NCBI GenBank assembly: GCA_038025085.1 | Contig: CM076146.1 | Span: forward strand, 16,466,001 to 16,530,000 | Direction: 5' to 3' | From: Tetragonia tetragonoides | Lineage: Eukaryota; Streptophyta; Magnoliopsida; Caryophyllales; Aizoaceae | Length of the DNA stretch: 64,000 bases | Shown: piece by piece, positions 54,571 through 64,000 of the stretch | Position numbering within the stretch: the first letter of the stretch is position 1 | Layout of the letters: the number at the start of each line of letters is the position of its first letter | Position numbers and translations under genes: made by a program | Notes under the pieces: generated by a model | The model's input: only the letters and a program-made list of their open reading frames with translations | The model's database searches: none | What the model was told of the DNA's origin: nothing

Positions 54571-55165
54571 TGTAGAGACAAAAAATTGTGTCTATGATAA
54601 GTCCCCATAAAAACCCGATGATGAAAGGATTGGATTTTGCTCGAACTTGGGTTGCGAGAATATCTGCTCTGATGATTAGCCCAGTTCATTTGATTTAACC
54701 AGTGGAAGCCTTTTGTACAGGTGATCGAAACGAGTTCGACTCAATTCAATTGGAGTCCAAAACTGAGAGATAGGCCTCTTTGAATTTAAGGGCTCGAAAG
54801 GGAATCCAAACCCATGAGTGAACCCTCCGTCAAACAAGAAAACTCAGTCAATCCCGCTTGGACCCCTCGGAAAAGCCTCCCCCGCTTAGAAAAGCAGCCA
54901 GGCGCCTATACAGGCATGCCGTTCCAGGTCCAAGCGGCCACACTCGAATTGTAGCGGTGGCCGCTAGGACAAGCGGCTATGCCGTTAGGGCAAGCGGCAA
55001 TGCCGTTAGGACAACCGGCTATGCCGTTAGGACAAGCGGCTTGACTGCTTGCCTTGCGGCTAAACCTCTTGCCAAGCGGCTTGACCACTTGTCCTGCCGG
55101 CTCAGCCGCGTGGCCTAGTTGTATGACCGTCTGGAACTTTTTTCGCGGACGACAAATTCGAGGCT
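54571..55165 (+). repeat. Tat-A LTR, 5' part, plus strand
   Basis: Starts TGTAGAGACAAAAAATTGTG and matches the Tat-1 LTR on the opposite strand (for example GATGATGAAAGGATTGG and CCAGTGGAAGCCTTTTG) down to GACAAATTCGAGGC. It is cut at 55165 by Tat-B. It contains the GCCGCT/AAGCGGC array at 54890-55140. No purine tract precedes it, so it is a 5' LTR or solo LTR. Confidence 0.82.
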
Positions 55166-56717
55166 GTAAGAACCCTCGTCTTTCCGGCGTTAACCGATGT
55201 GTTTATTTGGAATTAATGGTTCTTAAATAATACGTCATATGCATTTTAAATTTAATTATAACGGGGAATAATAATTTGCAAGTAATGAAGCCGCCGCCAA
55301 TTTTTAGGAAACAATTGAAAACCATCAAAAGTGCACCCAATTCCTATTGGGAATTGACTCATACCCATGGGGCTAAATATTGAGTTCGGGGGTGCAGGTA
55401 CGAAATAAACAAAACGAATCTCATCTAAATCGCCCGAATAAACGGCCTCTACTAAGCCTATCCATGTCAAATATTTATCTATGCCATATGGTTCCATATA
55501 AATCCGGTCGTCTAAGATCCTACATTAACTAGGCAGGTTAAAGACAACCAAATTACCTATGTTATCACTTTGCACAATTCATATCCAATTTGCATGCATA
55601 CTATTATCAAACATAAAGAAGAGATAAGAGCAATAATATAACGCTCCAACCTACCACACTTTGCTAAACGCGCCAAGCATTGCATATGCACATCAATAGA
55701 TTTTTTAGTATTAACTTCAAAGGAAGAACAATGCAAAAATATTAGCTTTATGCTAAGATAAACCTAGGAGGTTGCTACATGCATGCACAAACTATAAAAA
55801 GATGCAAACTTGCATAAACTAATAAAAAGATGCAAACTTCAAATTAAGTTAATCATGCACAATTAATTACAAGGACCCAAGCATGCAAATTTATTTAACC
55901 ATAATCAAAAGCTAAATAAACATGATTATAAACAATAAGCAAGAGAATTAATAAAGAATTTAGGCCCTCAGGATGGTTAACCTGGACGTTCTATTCGAAC
56001 GAGACTAGTAGAATTGGAATTGCTCTTCAATCTTGGGTGCTAGGTTGGGTGCAATGGCTTGTTTGAGTCTTCAAAATCTGAATTCTTTATGATTTGGGAA
56101 TATTTGTGCTCTCAATGCTCTCAAAATTATAAACTGACCAACCTCTCTCAAAAGAGGGTGAAAGGGAGTATTTATAGAGTTATGAGACGGAATTAGGGGA
56201 CGGAATTAGGGGCCTAGGGTAAGAAACCCGACGCCAAAACTTGGCGCAGCTAGAAAACAGGCCCAGCGGCTGCCGCTGGGGCTCAGAGGCTGCAGCTGGG
56301 GCTCAACGGTCTGCCGCTGGGCTCAACGGCTGCCTTGAGAGCCCCCGCTGTCACGCGTGTACCACCGAACTGAGAGCGTCAATCGATGGGCTCGGAGGCG
56401 TGCACGTGTCTAGGGTTTTTTGACTTTTTGTGCTCAGTAAAATACGAAATTGCCCTTGGGCTGACCCAGGGGGTCGGGATTGAGCGGTTTTGGCCCAAAT
56501 CTTTGAGACGCGATATCTCTTAATCTGGGAACCTGATTGAGGCAAGGTCAAAGGCGTTGGAATCCTTATAACAAGGGCTAGCCAATGACTGAGGTTTCAA
56601 GGATTTTGATCTAGATTTCCGAGCAATGTCCTTTTCTACTTACGCCTATGTTAATCCATTACCATCATCATCGGGCGTTGCGGTGCCAGGGGATGAGAAC
56701 CGATTAGGGTGTCTACA
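55166..56717 (-). repeat. Tat-B 3' LTR (1552 bp)
   Basis: On the minus strand it starts TGTAGACACCCTAATC (56717) and ends GAGGGTTCTTACA (55166). Sense order: GCCGCT/CAGCGGC array (56345-56250), TATAAATA (56176-56169), then a leader with GAGAGAGG. It differs strongly in sequence from the Tat-1 LTR although it shares the layout, so it is a separate Tat family. Confidence 0.85.
56169..56176 (-). promoter_or_regulatory. TATA box of Tat-B LTR
   Basis: The minus strand reads TATAAATA about 75 bases downstream of the GCCGCT array. Confidence 0.6.
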
Positions 56718-56735
56718 AAAGCCCCCACTGTGGCC
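56718..56735 (-). other. Tat-B polypurine tract
   Basis: The minus strand reads CACAGTGGGGGCTTT directly before TGTAGACACC. This is the standard Tat purine tract. It fixes the adjacent LTR as the 3' one. Confidence 0.87.
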
Positions 56736-56819
56736 GAGCTTGTGAAAGCGAAGGTCAAAGTATTTGCTAAAAATGCCTGCAGTGTGTCTTGAAAAAAATG
56801 CTTTATGTTAGAAAAGGAA

Positions 56820-57070
56820 AAAGGGTAGACTCCTGACCGCCTGTGGTCAGGGTTACCTGCTTTGCGGGTGCCAACGCGATGCTAATTTTAATAGGTTTCT
56901 CGTTAAAGAGAGTTGCGTAGCTCTGCTTTGCGGGTGCGAATGTGATGCTAATTTTAATAGTGTCAACTTCAAAGAGCGTTGCGTAGCTCTGCTTTGCGAG
57001 TGCCAACGTGACGCTAATTTTAATAGCCTCAACGTCAAAGAGCGTTGCTTAGCTCTGCTTTAGTAATGCC
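56820..57070. repeat. Three tandem copies of an about 70-bp unit
   Basis: TCTGCTTTGCGGGTGC, GATGCTAATTTTAATAG and AAAGAGCGTTGCGTAGC recur three times at about 68-70 bases. They sit in the 3' untranslated part of Tat-B, close to the purine tract. Confidence 0.8.
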
Positions 57071-57299
57071 TGTGTCTTGGAAAATTGTGCCTGCAAAAAA
57101 TAGATAAAGTGCATGTGCAAAAAATTAGAGAATATGCATGTGCCTGCGAAAATTAGATAATACCGGGTCCCTAGGATAGGAGGAAACCATGTTGCGGGGG
57201 CAAAAAAGTCATTTTGGGTGACGTGCCCGTATCTCCCGGGCTTCTAACGGTCGAGAAATGCAATCCCGCGTGAAATTTGAACTTACGGGCCTGCCCCTT

Positions 57300-57500
57300 G
57301 AGAGGCGGAAGAGAAAATGGGTTCAGCGGCCATGCGCAGGGCCGCTGAGCGCTGGGCGGCCTTATCGGGCTCGTTCAGCGGCTCAACTAACGATGCGAAG
57401 GTGCTGGGGGCAGCCGACCGGCCAGGCGGCGTAGCCGCGGGGGCCAACGGCTGGGCCGCTAAGCCTGGGCGGCCTTGAACCGGGCAGCTGGACCGGTTCA
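57300..57500. repeat. GCCGCT/AGCGGC-rich array upstream of the antisense PMD gene
   Basis: Contains TTCAGCGGC, GGGCCGCTGAGCGC, TTCAGCGGCTC, GTAGCCGCGG and GGGCCGCTAAGC. The array ends about 300 bases before the antisense ATG at 57799. Confidence 0.75.
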
Positions 57501-57798
57501 AAGGCGCGGTTTTGGGGTTTATTTGGGAGAGCCGAGTTTTGGGCCATTTTTTTCTAAAATTTTGAGACTCTCTCTCTACCTCCATTGTTGCCCATACTTC
57601 ATTTCTTGCTCAAATTTGCTCCTTTTAGCTTGCATTTGCTTGCTTTTGCATAATCTTTGCATAATTTGAAGCTTATTTGTGATTTCTCACAAATTTGGAG
57701 TGAATTTGAGAGTGGGTTTTTGAAACCCTTGGAGAGAGAAAATCCGAAATTATCCATTTTTGTTTGTTGTTCTTGCTTGTTTTGCTCATCCTTCCTCT

Positions 57799-60577
57799 AT
57801 GGCTCCAAAGTTGGGAAAGAAGAGGAGTAGGAGGACCGAGGTGCGGGAGGAGGTCGAGGAAATGGACATCTTCACCAAGGCTTTTCCATCTCATGTGAAG
57901 CCTTCAAAGAGGAAGCCTTCAAAGAGGAAGCCTAATGTGGCTTTTCCTCAAAATCGATAAACCTGGTCGGATAGGATGCCCGACATTGTTTGGGATCGAT
58001 CAGAGTTGCTTTTCCGACCCGCAATTCATTTGAGCTCTCGGGCTTCCAAGTTCGTAGTAAGTCTTCAAGCCTTTGAATTCATAGTTCTTATGCAATGAAT
58101 TTGAGTTTATGTGCTTTGCCTTGTGTAGAATTTGTATAGAATTGTATGCAATTTTCAAGTTTATAGCGCATGTGATATTGCGCGGCTTGAACGAACTTAG
58201 AAGCATGCCTAGGATCGAAGATTTGATTGAAATGTGAACCTAAGAGGTTGCAAATTTGATCTCAGGAACCCGATGGGATTTTGAAGGCCCATGACAATTA
58301 TGGCTCTTCGATTAAGCTTTATAAAATCTTTCCCAAAGAGGTGCAAGATGCGGTCTTGAATGCGGGGTTCGGGCCCCTTTTGAAATGAGCGGACTCGGTT
58401 GAGCGAGTCAAGAGGTCTATTGTCCGTTTATCCTTGGAGCATTTTTGGGACACTACCAATACGTTCCATTACCCTAATGGGGAGATGATGATCACTCCTT
58501 CGAAGTTTGCTATGTTGACAGGGGTACCTTGCGTGGGTACGCCCATTGTCTACGACGTTTCCATTTGGAAACATAAGGTGGAGATGGTGGAGCTCTTTGG
58601 TCCTTGGGGGAACACTTGGGGTCACCATTATCGTCTCTGTAGCGAGCTTTTTACTGCTTTGAAGGACCCGAGGTATAAGAGGAATACCTTGGTGGAGCAA
58701 AAGGTGGGGATGTTTATCGCCTACCTCCTTGCCACAACTATCTTTAGTGACAAGGGGGAACGCATTCATGCCATCTACCTCCCGAGCCTGCTAGACTGGG
58801 AGAGAGTGAGAGGGTACAACTGGGGGTTGCCGGGATACGCCAACCTCTTGAAATGCATGCGGTTTGCTTGCCGCGTGAATGACGAGGAGTACAAGCAGTC
58901 AACTCGTCCTCCCGTGAGCTTATGCGGTTTTTGGAAGGTGTTGCAGGTGCATTTTCTCTTTGTATTTGCTTTTGGAGGTTTGCATGATTTAAGTGTGCGG
59001 TGCTTAATTTCATGTTTTTATGTAGTCTTGGTTTTTTGACCATTTCCCGGACATGGCGCCTACGGGCTGGGAGTTAGACTTCCCGGTTTGTAGCGTATGG
59101 CGTCATAGGGGTCCTGCGCCTCTGCAGACTCTCCAGCAGTATAGGGAGGCCCTATTGCGCCTAGACTGGCACAAGGTAACATAATATTGGTTCTTTGTTG
59201 CATGGATTGTATTTCTTGGTGTGGAAATATCTTATGTTGCGTGTTTGCGTAGATTGACTACTTCCCATGGGCGTCATGGGTCGACTCCGGACGCCATCCT
59301 AGCTTCTAGGGCGGTGGATCGTCAGAGGATCCTGATCGCGGGCCCTTTCTCTTTTGAGTGGTATCTAGGAGAGGGGGTCTTCTGTCAGGTTTATCCCGAT
59401 TTGGGGGGTCCGAGGATTCCTTTGGATCCTCCCTCGAACATGTTCTTGGTGAGGTGCTTGTCGCGCGAGCAGGTTGCGGAGGCTATGGTGGGATCGGATT
59501 CTATGCGGTATTTGCGGGAGGCTGCGGAGGACCTTGCAGGGCATTATGAGAAGTTTCGCCGTGATCGCCTCATGCCTTCATTCGTGGGGTTAAAGGTAAG
59601 AATTTATGCTTGATATTCCATGCCTTCCTTATCTTGTTGAGTGCTAACTTACTTTGCTTTATAGGAGCCTCGGGTTGATGACACGTCGGTGGATCTCCCG
59701 GACATGCGGGTCCGTGGCCAGGATTATGGCGAGAAGGAGTGCTGGGGAGAAATTGCCATGACAGAGGACCTTGATGAGGACATGTAGGGTCTCCCTCTTC
59801 CTGTTGGGCATCCAGGAGTAGATTCGTAATTTATCGAAATATAAGATATTTTACCATTATATGCTTGTACTACTCTTTTCTTTGTGGAGCTTGATCGTGA
59901 GCAGACTGGGAAGATCTTCAAGATGATGCATGCCATGAAGTCTTGGATATCCCGAGCTCTTTCGAAGGGTACTTGCTCAAGAGCGGACTTGGACAAGGTA
60001 AACTTTGGTTTTGCATTTTCAAAGTTGCATGCTTTGAGAAATGTATCTTATATTTTGTGGGTTGTAGGTTGAGTACCGCAGGCCTCTTCCTCGTTGGTCA
60101 CGACATGTAGTGTTGTCAGATGATGAGGGTGTGAGCTCTCCTGAGCGTAGTCCTTCACGCGAGAGGAGCCCTCGGAGGGAGAGTCCTAAGAGAGAGAGGG
60201 TGCCTGTACATCGGACGGACCGTCCTGGTGGGAGTAGGATGACTCCGCATGTGGAGCCTGCTCCTATGCCTATGCCGATGTATCGTTCTTATCCCGGGTA
60301 TGCGGGGTATCCTTCATATGACGGTCGTTATTACCAGCCCCCGGTTCCTGCTCCTATGATGCCTACCATGCCTCCTCGTTCTTCGTGCGGGTATGATTGG
60401 AGTTATGTTGGGGAGGGGAGTTCATACCGGGAGCCTATCCGACATTCCTTATTTGACCCTAGCCAGTTTGTGGCGTCGGTCTTTGTTGATGAGCCGCGGA
60501 GGTCGGAGGACCACTTTGAGGTGCCCCGTATGGATGTTGATGCGGGTGATGATTTTTATGATAATGTATTTGTGTGA
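57799..60577 (+). pseudogene. Antisense multi-exon plant-mobile-domain (PMD) gene of Tat-B
   Basis: Plus-strand gene inside the minus-strand element. Exons with GT-AG edges: 57799-58056 (MAPKLGKKRSRRTEVREE), 58266-58946 (HFWDTTNTFHYPNGEMMITP, MLTGVPCVG, GFWKVLQ), 59026-59175 (FDHFPDMAPTGWELDFP), 59253-59595 (PDAILASRAVDRQRILIAG, LGEGVFCQVYPDLGGP), 59665 to about 59787, 59890-59997, and 60068-60577. The last exon is Arg/Ser-rich (SPERSPSRERSPRRESPKRE) then Pro/Tyr/Met-rich. Exon 2 and parts of 3-4 match the plant mobile domain, shared by MAIN/MAIL-type host proteins and retroelements. Defects: in-frame stops at 57958 and near 58386, one-base shift near 59284, and a stop at 59785. Exon edges are predicted by eye. 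Confidence 0.75.
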
Positions 60578-61059
60578 AATATATTTTGAACATTTGTATT
60601 GAACAAACATTCGGACTTTGCTTGTAAATATTGCCTGCTTACTTATTGGCCCCTACAAACAATTAGGCTAATGCAAATGCACAGGTAGTCAAGCAAAAGC
60701 GCAAGTAATAGCCATTTAGCAAAAAATGGTACAACCAAAAAGTTAAAATTGGGTGTACCCTATGCCCCCTAAAAAAAATGAAAAAAATAAAGGGGTGCAA
60801 AAATGAAATGGAAATAAGTAAAAAGGGATTAATAAAAAAGATATATATAAAAAAAGAAAAGAAAATATGATAATCATCCAAAAAGAAATAAGAAAATATT
60901 GGAGTTTCCATTAATAATAAGGAAATAATACAAAATCGAAATAATAGTGGAAATAGGAAAGAAAGCAAAAATTTGAGTCCAAAACGGTTAAGGAAAGTGT
61001 CCAAAATTGAAGAAAAAGGGGACTTGTCTCGAGAAAGGATTCGGGGGCCAGAGGGAGGC
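60578..61059. other. AT-rich spacer between the two antisense genes
   Basis: Poly(A)-rich runs and no ORF of note. By position it holds the 3' end of the PMD gene; AATAAA-like words occur (60788, 60830). Confidence 0.5.
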
Positions 61060-61200
61060 GTCCAGCGGCACACGCCGAAAAGAGGGGCGAAAAGAGGGGC
61101 ATGCCGCTGAGGTTCAGCGGCTGGGCCGCTGGGCCTGGGCTGCACTATCAGGGCCGCTGAGCTTTCAGCGGCTGTCCCAGGGGCCGCTGAAGCCCCTTTT
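61060..61200. repeat. GCCGCT/AGCGGC-rich array upstream of the second antisense gene
   Basis: Contains CATGCCGCTGAGG, TTCAGCGGCTGGGCCGCTGG, GGGCCGCTGAGC, TTCAGCGGCTG and GGGGCCGCTGAAG. Ends about 45 bases before the TATA box. Confidence 0.8.
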
Positions 61201-61241
61201 TGACAGGTTGCCTTTTTTTTTCGTCTTTTCCGTGCGAGCCC

Positions 61242-61249
61242 TATATAAG
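61242..61249 (+). promoter_or_regulatory. TATA box of the second antisense gene
   Basis: TATATAAG, 99 bases before the ATG at 61348. A leader with AGAGAGAGAAACC follows. The position fits an antisense promoter. Confidence 0.6.
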
Positions 61250-61347
61250 CCTTGAGTTAGTCCGGTCTTGGGACATCACTTCATAATCTTCTAGCAATAA
61301 AGAGCTTTTTAGAGAGAGAAACCCCCTAATTAATTTAGATTTCAGCC

Positions 61348-62921
61348 ATGACAAGCTTTGATGTTAAATTTGACAAGTGGTTACAATCAATGACCCCCGA
61401 AGAGAGGCTGAGACTTTTGCCTTTCCACTTGAATGCTCTCTTCCACCTGAAGCAAGGTCAAATCGTCTGGAACCTTCTTGAGGCCGCCGTTGAGTTTTGG
61501 GATGACAAGCTTCTTGTCTTTCGATTTGGGTACAATGAATTATGCCCACTTCCCGAAGAATTTGCCTCCATCCTTGGGTTCCCTCATGATCAAGCTCCCG
61601 CTACTCCATGGCTCGGGGCAAACCTTGAAAGCTACTATAAAAGGTATCTTGGCCTATCACCAACACAAGCCTCCTCCGTTGCTAGGAGTGGTGAGTTGGA
61701 CATCAATGGTGTGATTGATATCTTTTTCCCCAAGGTAAGGGATAACCATGACGTGATGAGTGAGATGTATTATAGACGTGCTTTTATTTTATGTCTCTTG
61801 CATAGGTACCTCTTTGTTGGTGGAGGTAATAATGGTAAAACTTGTATGCTTAGAATTTTGAACAAATCCAAAACGATTTTACCCCTATGTCTCTTGTTCT
61901 CGGTGAAACCTTAATTTGCTTGGACCTTAAGAAACAATAGCCATCGCTCGGTGGATGGACGGGAAGCCCTCTTCTCCTTCAAGTGAGTTTTTTGGATAAT
62001 TTGCTTTTAATAATTTTGATTAATAAAGTTTGAATCTTTAATGGATATCTAACTTTACATTATTTTTTGTGTGTGTGTGTGTGTGTTTTTTTGGTAGATA
62101 TGGCTCCTTGAGCATATGTGCTTCATTGAGAGGCCCGCTATTGCGCTCAAATATCAACCAAAGCAATTTCCCGCCCGCCGGAGGCTTTACTATGAATCTA
62201 CCATTGATGAGTGGCGCGGTACCTTAAGGCATGCCCTTTGCTACGATGGACCGTCAAGTGGTGGGGTCTAAAATCCGCAATCGGATGTAGCGAGGAAACG
62301 GGATATTACCAAGTCCTTGGCCTTCATAATTTCACTTACATATTTCCTATCCGTATCATGCGGCAATATGGAAAACGCAAAATTATCCCACAAAAGGATA
62401 GTGTTGCTCCTACTACGCGGGCCTTGACAATTAGCATGGTGAGATCATGGGAGTGTGCATTGGATCGTCGTCCCAAGTGGACTATTCCTCATATCAAGGC
62501 CCCTACGGCTACGTCTTCGGCTTATGAGGCTTGGATGGATTGCAAGACCGCGGAGGGTCGTCGTGCATGTAGGAAATCCGAACAAGACGATCTTAAGGCC
62601 CAATCGGTCAAAGCTAGTTTAAGACTCTCAAACCCTAATGACCCTAAGGGGAAGGACAAGAAAAAAGGAGTTAAGCATGTAAGAGGCATCCTCAACCCGA
62701 AGGCTAAGAAAGCTTTGAACAAGATTACTAACAAGCCACAAGTGGAGCCCCAAATTCGGGCCAATGATCATGAGGCCTCCTCAAGCACACCTCTAATGGA
62801 GGTTGTGGAAGAAGAGCCTTTAGTTCGCGAGAGATGGGCTCCCAAGGAACGCGAAGTGGAAGGCCCAAAAGCGGATGAACCTATGGAGGATGCGGGCCCT
62901 ACTACCGAAGCTACGGAGTAG
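61348..62921 (+). pseudogene. Second antisense ORF of Tat-B (DUF7745-like, plant retroelement type)
   Basis: Starts MTSFDVKFDKWLQSMTPEER. Landmarks: ALFHLKQGQIVWNLLEAAVE, VFRFGYNELCPLPEEFASIL, YYRRAFILCLLHRYL. After frameshifts (about 61880 and 61940), a likely intron to 62099 and another shift near 62213 it continues with IWLLEHMCFIERPAIALKYQ, GLHNFTYIFPIRIMRQYGKR, and a charged tail rich in Lys, Pro and Glu ending at 62921. This protein type recurs in plant repeats as an antisense companion of Tat elements. The DUF7745 label is from memory. No activity known. Confidence 0.65.
62069..62085. repeat. (GT)n microsatellite
   Basis: Eight GT units just before the acceptor-like TTGGTAG of the putative intron. 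Confidence 0.8.
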
Positions 62922-63361
62922 TCCATTAAGGAAATACTCTTTTGAAGCATGTCTAGCTTAGGATTGCCTTTTATTTTTCTTTAAATTCAATAAGGGTGAT
63001 GTGCCCCCTTTTAGACTTAGATTTAATTTTTGCCTTAATATTTGGAATTGCCAAGCCTTTGTAATAGACTTTATTATTATTTATGGAGACATGCTTATTT
63101 TATTTTAATATTGCAACTTGATTTTTATTTTTACTTTTAACAACTTTTGAACGCGAAAATGATGAAGGGGCCGGGCCCAATTGCAATTGGGTTGTCCTAC
63201 GTATCCTTTTAGGGGAATCAGGCCGCTCGTAGTTCTAATCGGTGCGTTTTTTTTAACATTAAATCCCGTTTTGTTTTTTGTTTTTATTTTTATTTTTTTT
63301 ATTTTACGTGATTATTTAGCCTTAAGCGGGCCTCTCGAAAGTGCTATATTGGGTGTCTTGC
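62922..63361. other. Convergent spacer between antisense ORF and pol end
   Basis: No coding signal. It contains GGTTGTCCTACGTATCC and GGGGAATCAGGCCGCTCG, a block I recognise as recurrent near the pol end of Tat-type elements. CTACG (63198-63202) and CGTAG (63228-63232) form an imperfect hairpin. Confidence 0.5.
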
Positions 63362-64000
63362 CTAAGCATAGAACCTTTTTAGTTTATCCATTGACTAAAC
63401 TCGATCCCGTCCAAATCTGCCAACCTTGCAGCTCCACATGTTAGGATCTTTGTAATGAGAAACGGACCTGACCAGTTGGGTCTAAACTTGCCTCTTGGGT
63501 CAGTGACATTGACCCTTACTTCTTTAAGTACTAGATCTCCAACTTTGAGGTCTCTCATTTTGAGCCTTTGGTTGAAATGCTTTGTTAGTCTCTTTTGATA
63601 GATTCTCACATTGTGCAAAGCTTGCAACCTTTTTTCATCTAGTAGGACTAATTGGTTGTAGCGGGCTTGGACCCAATCCACTTCTGGAATTTGACTTTCC
63701 AAGACGATCCGTAGCGATGGGACCTCTAACTCAATTGGAAATACGACTTCCATTCCATAGGCTAGGGAATATGGTGTTGCTCCTGTCGATGCCCGAATAG
63801 ACATCCTGTAACCCCAAAGTGCGAATGGCAATTTGCCAAGCCAATCATGATAATTTTTGGACATTCTTTCGATGATTTTCTTGATATTTTTGTTAGCTGC
63901 TTCTACTGCGCCGTTTGTTTGCGGTTTGTAGGGAGACAACTTTCAATGCTGGATCTTGAGTTGGGCCAGGAGCTCATTTACTTCTTTCATGAAGTGCGAC
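63362..64000 (-). pseudogene. Tat-B integrase C-terminal half (partial)
   Basis: Reads the end of the catalytic core, SPYKPQTNGAVEAANKNIKK with the catalytic Glu, then LPFALWGYRMSIRASTGATP, LKVGDLVLKEVR and GPFLITKILTCGAARLADL. Integrase inserts the element DNA. An in-frame TGA lies just upstream near 63943, and a one-base shift just before the end displaces the final DKLKRFYA (stop at 63362-63364). It continues beyond the right edge. Confidence 0.86.

Larger units (their letters stand above)
55166..64000 (-). mobile_element. Tat-B: Tat/Ogre/Retand-type element with two antisense genes, 5' part off window
   Basis: From right to left on its own strand: integrase (64000-63362), a 6.6-kb region carrying two plus-strand (antisense) genes, purine tract (56718-56735) and 3' LTR (56717-55166). 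Tat lineage elements are known for extra ORFs between pol and the 3' LTR, often antisense. The element is inserted in the Tat-A LTR. Integrase and both extra genes are broken. Confidence 0.87.

Noticed and set aside
60663..61145. 160-codon minus-strand ORF with many Phe/Ile
   Set aside because: AT-rich shadow between the two antisense genes, with no recognisable domain and no continuity with pol.

Overview
This is a transposon-saturated stretch of a flowering-plant nuclear genome. It is AT-rich and full of LTR retrotransposons of plant lineages (Tekay-type chromoviruses, Tat/Ogre-type elements, Ty1/copia), L1-type LINE pieces, tRNA-derived SINEs and small DNA transposons (hAT, Mutator-like, CACTA, Tourist, Stowaway). 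The only convincing host gene is a DUF4228-domain gene at about 27.5-28.4 kb, whose family is plant specific. A eudicot is likely, but I cannot name the species.

Layout. 1-15458: a minus-strand Tat/Ogre-type element (Tat-1; 5' LTR 13938-15458, Arg-type primer site, tandem-repeat leader, gag running off the left edge). Its gag is split by a complete Tekay element (Tekay-1, 732-11884, target duplication GGAAC). 15459-16115: a tandemly duplicated LTR-like fragment. 16116-20300: a decayed multi-exon minus-strand ORF of the transposon-associated type. 20400-22900: a LINE tail, a SINE, a Tourist-like MITE and a non-autonomous CACTA element. 22900-28700: gene-poor DNA with two MITEs and the DUF4228 gene. 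28796-30012: a miniature LTR element (TRIM-like). 30684-34037: hAT MITE, SINE, and a Mutator-like MITE with about 200-bp terminal inverted repeats that carries a hAT element. 34192-38089: a deleted copia element between two copies of the same flank. 38090-42185: SINEs, a LINE 3' end and a probable solo LTR. 42186-45205: an L1-type LINE broken by two hAT elements, each with a perfect 8-bp target duplication. 45206-54156: a second Tekay element (Tekay-2), inserted into the LINE. Its right LTR is broken by an Athila-like LTR fragment (54157-54570), that by a Tat LTR (Tat-A, 54571-55165), and that by a minus-strand Tat element (Tat-B, 55166 to beyond 64000).

The two most interesting observations are extra retrotransposon genes. 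First, both Tekay elements carry a non-gag-pol ORF between the primer-binding site and gag. The two are strongly diverged but appear homologous. Second, Tat-B carries two antisense genes between pol and its 3' LTR. One is a seven-exon plant-mobile-domain gene. The other is a separate ORF with its own TATA box. Both are preceded by GCCGCT-rich arrays like those in the U3 regions of the Tat LTRs. All retroelement coding regions here are broken by stops, frameshifts or deletions, so no autonomous element is present.
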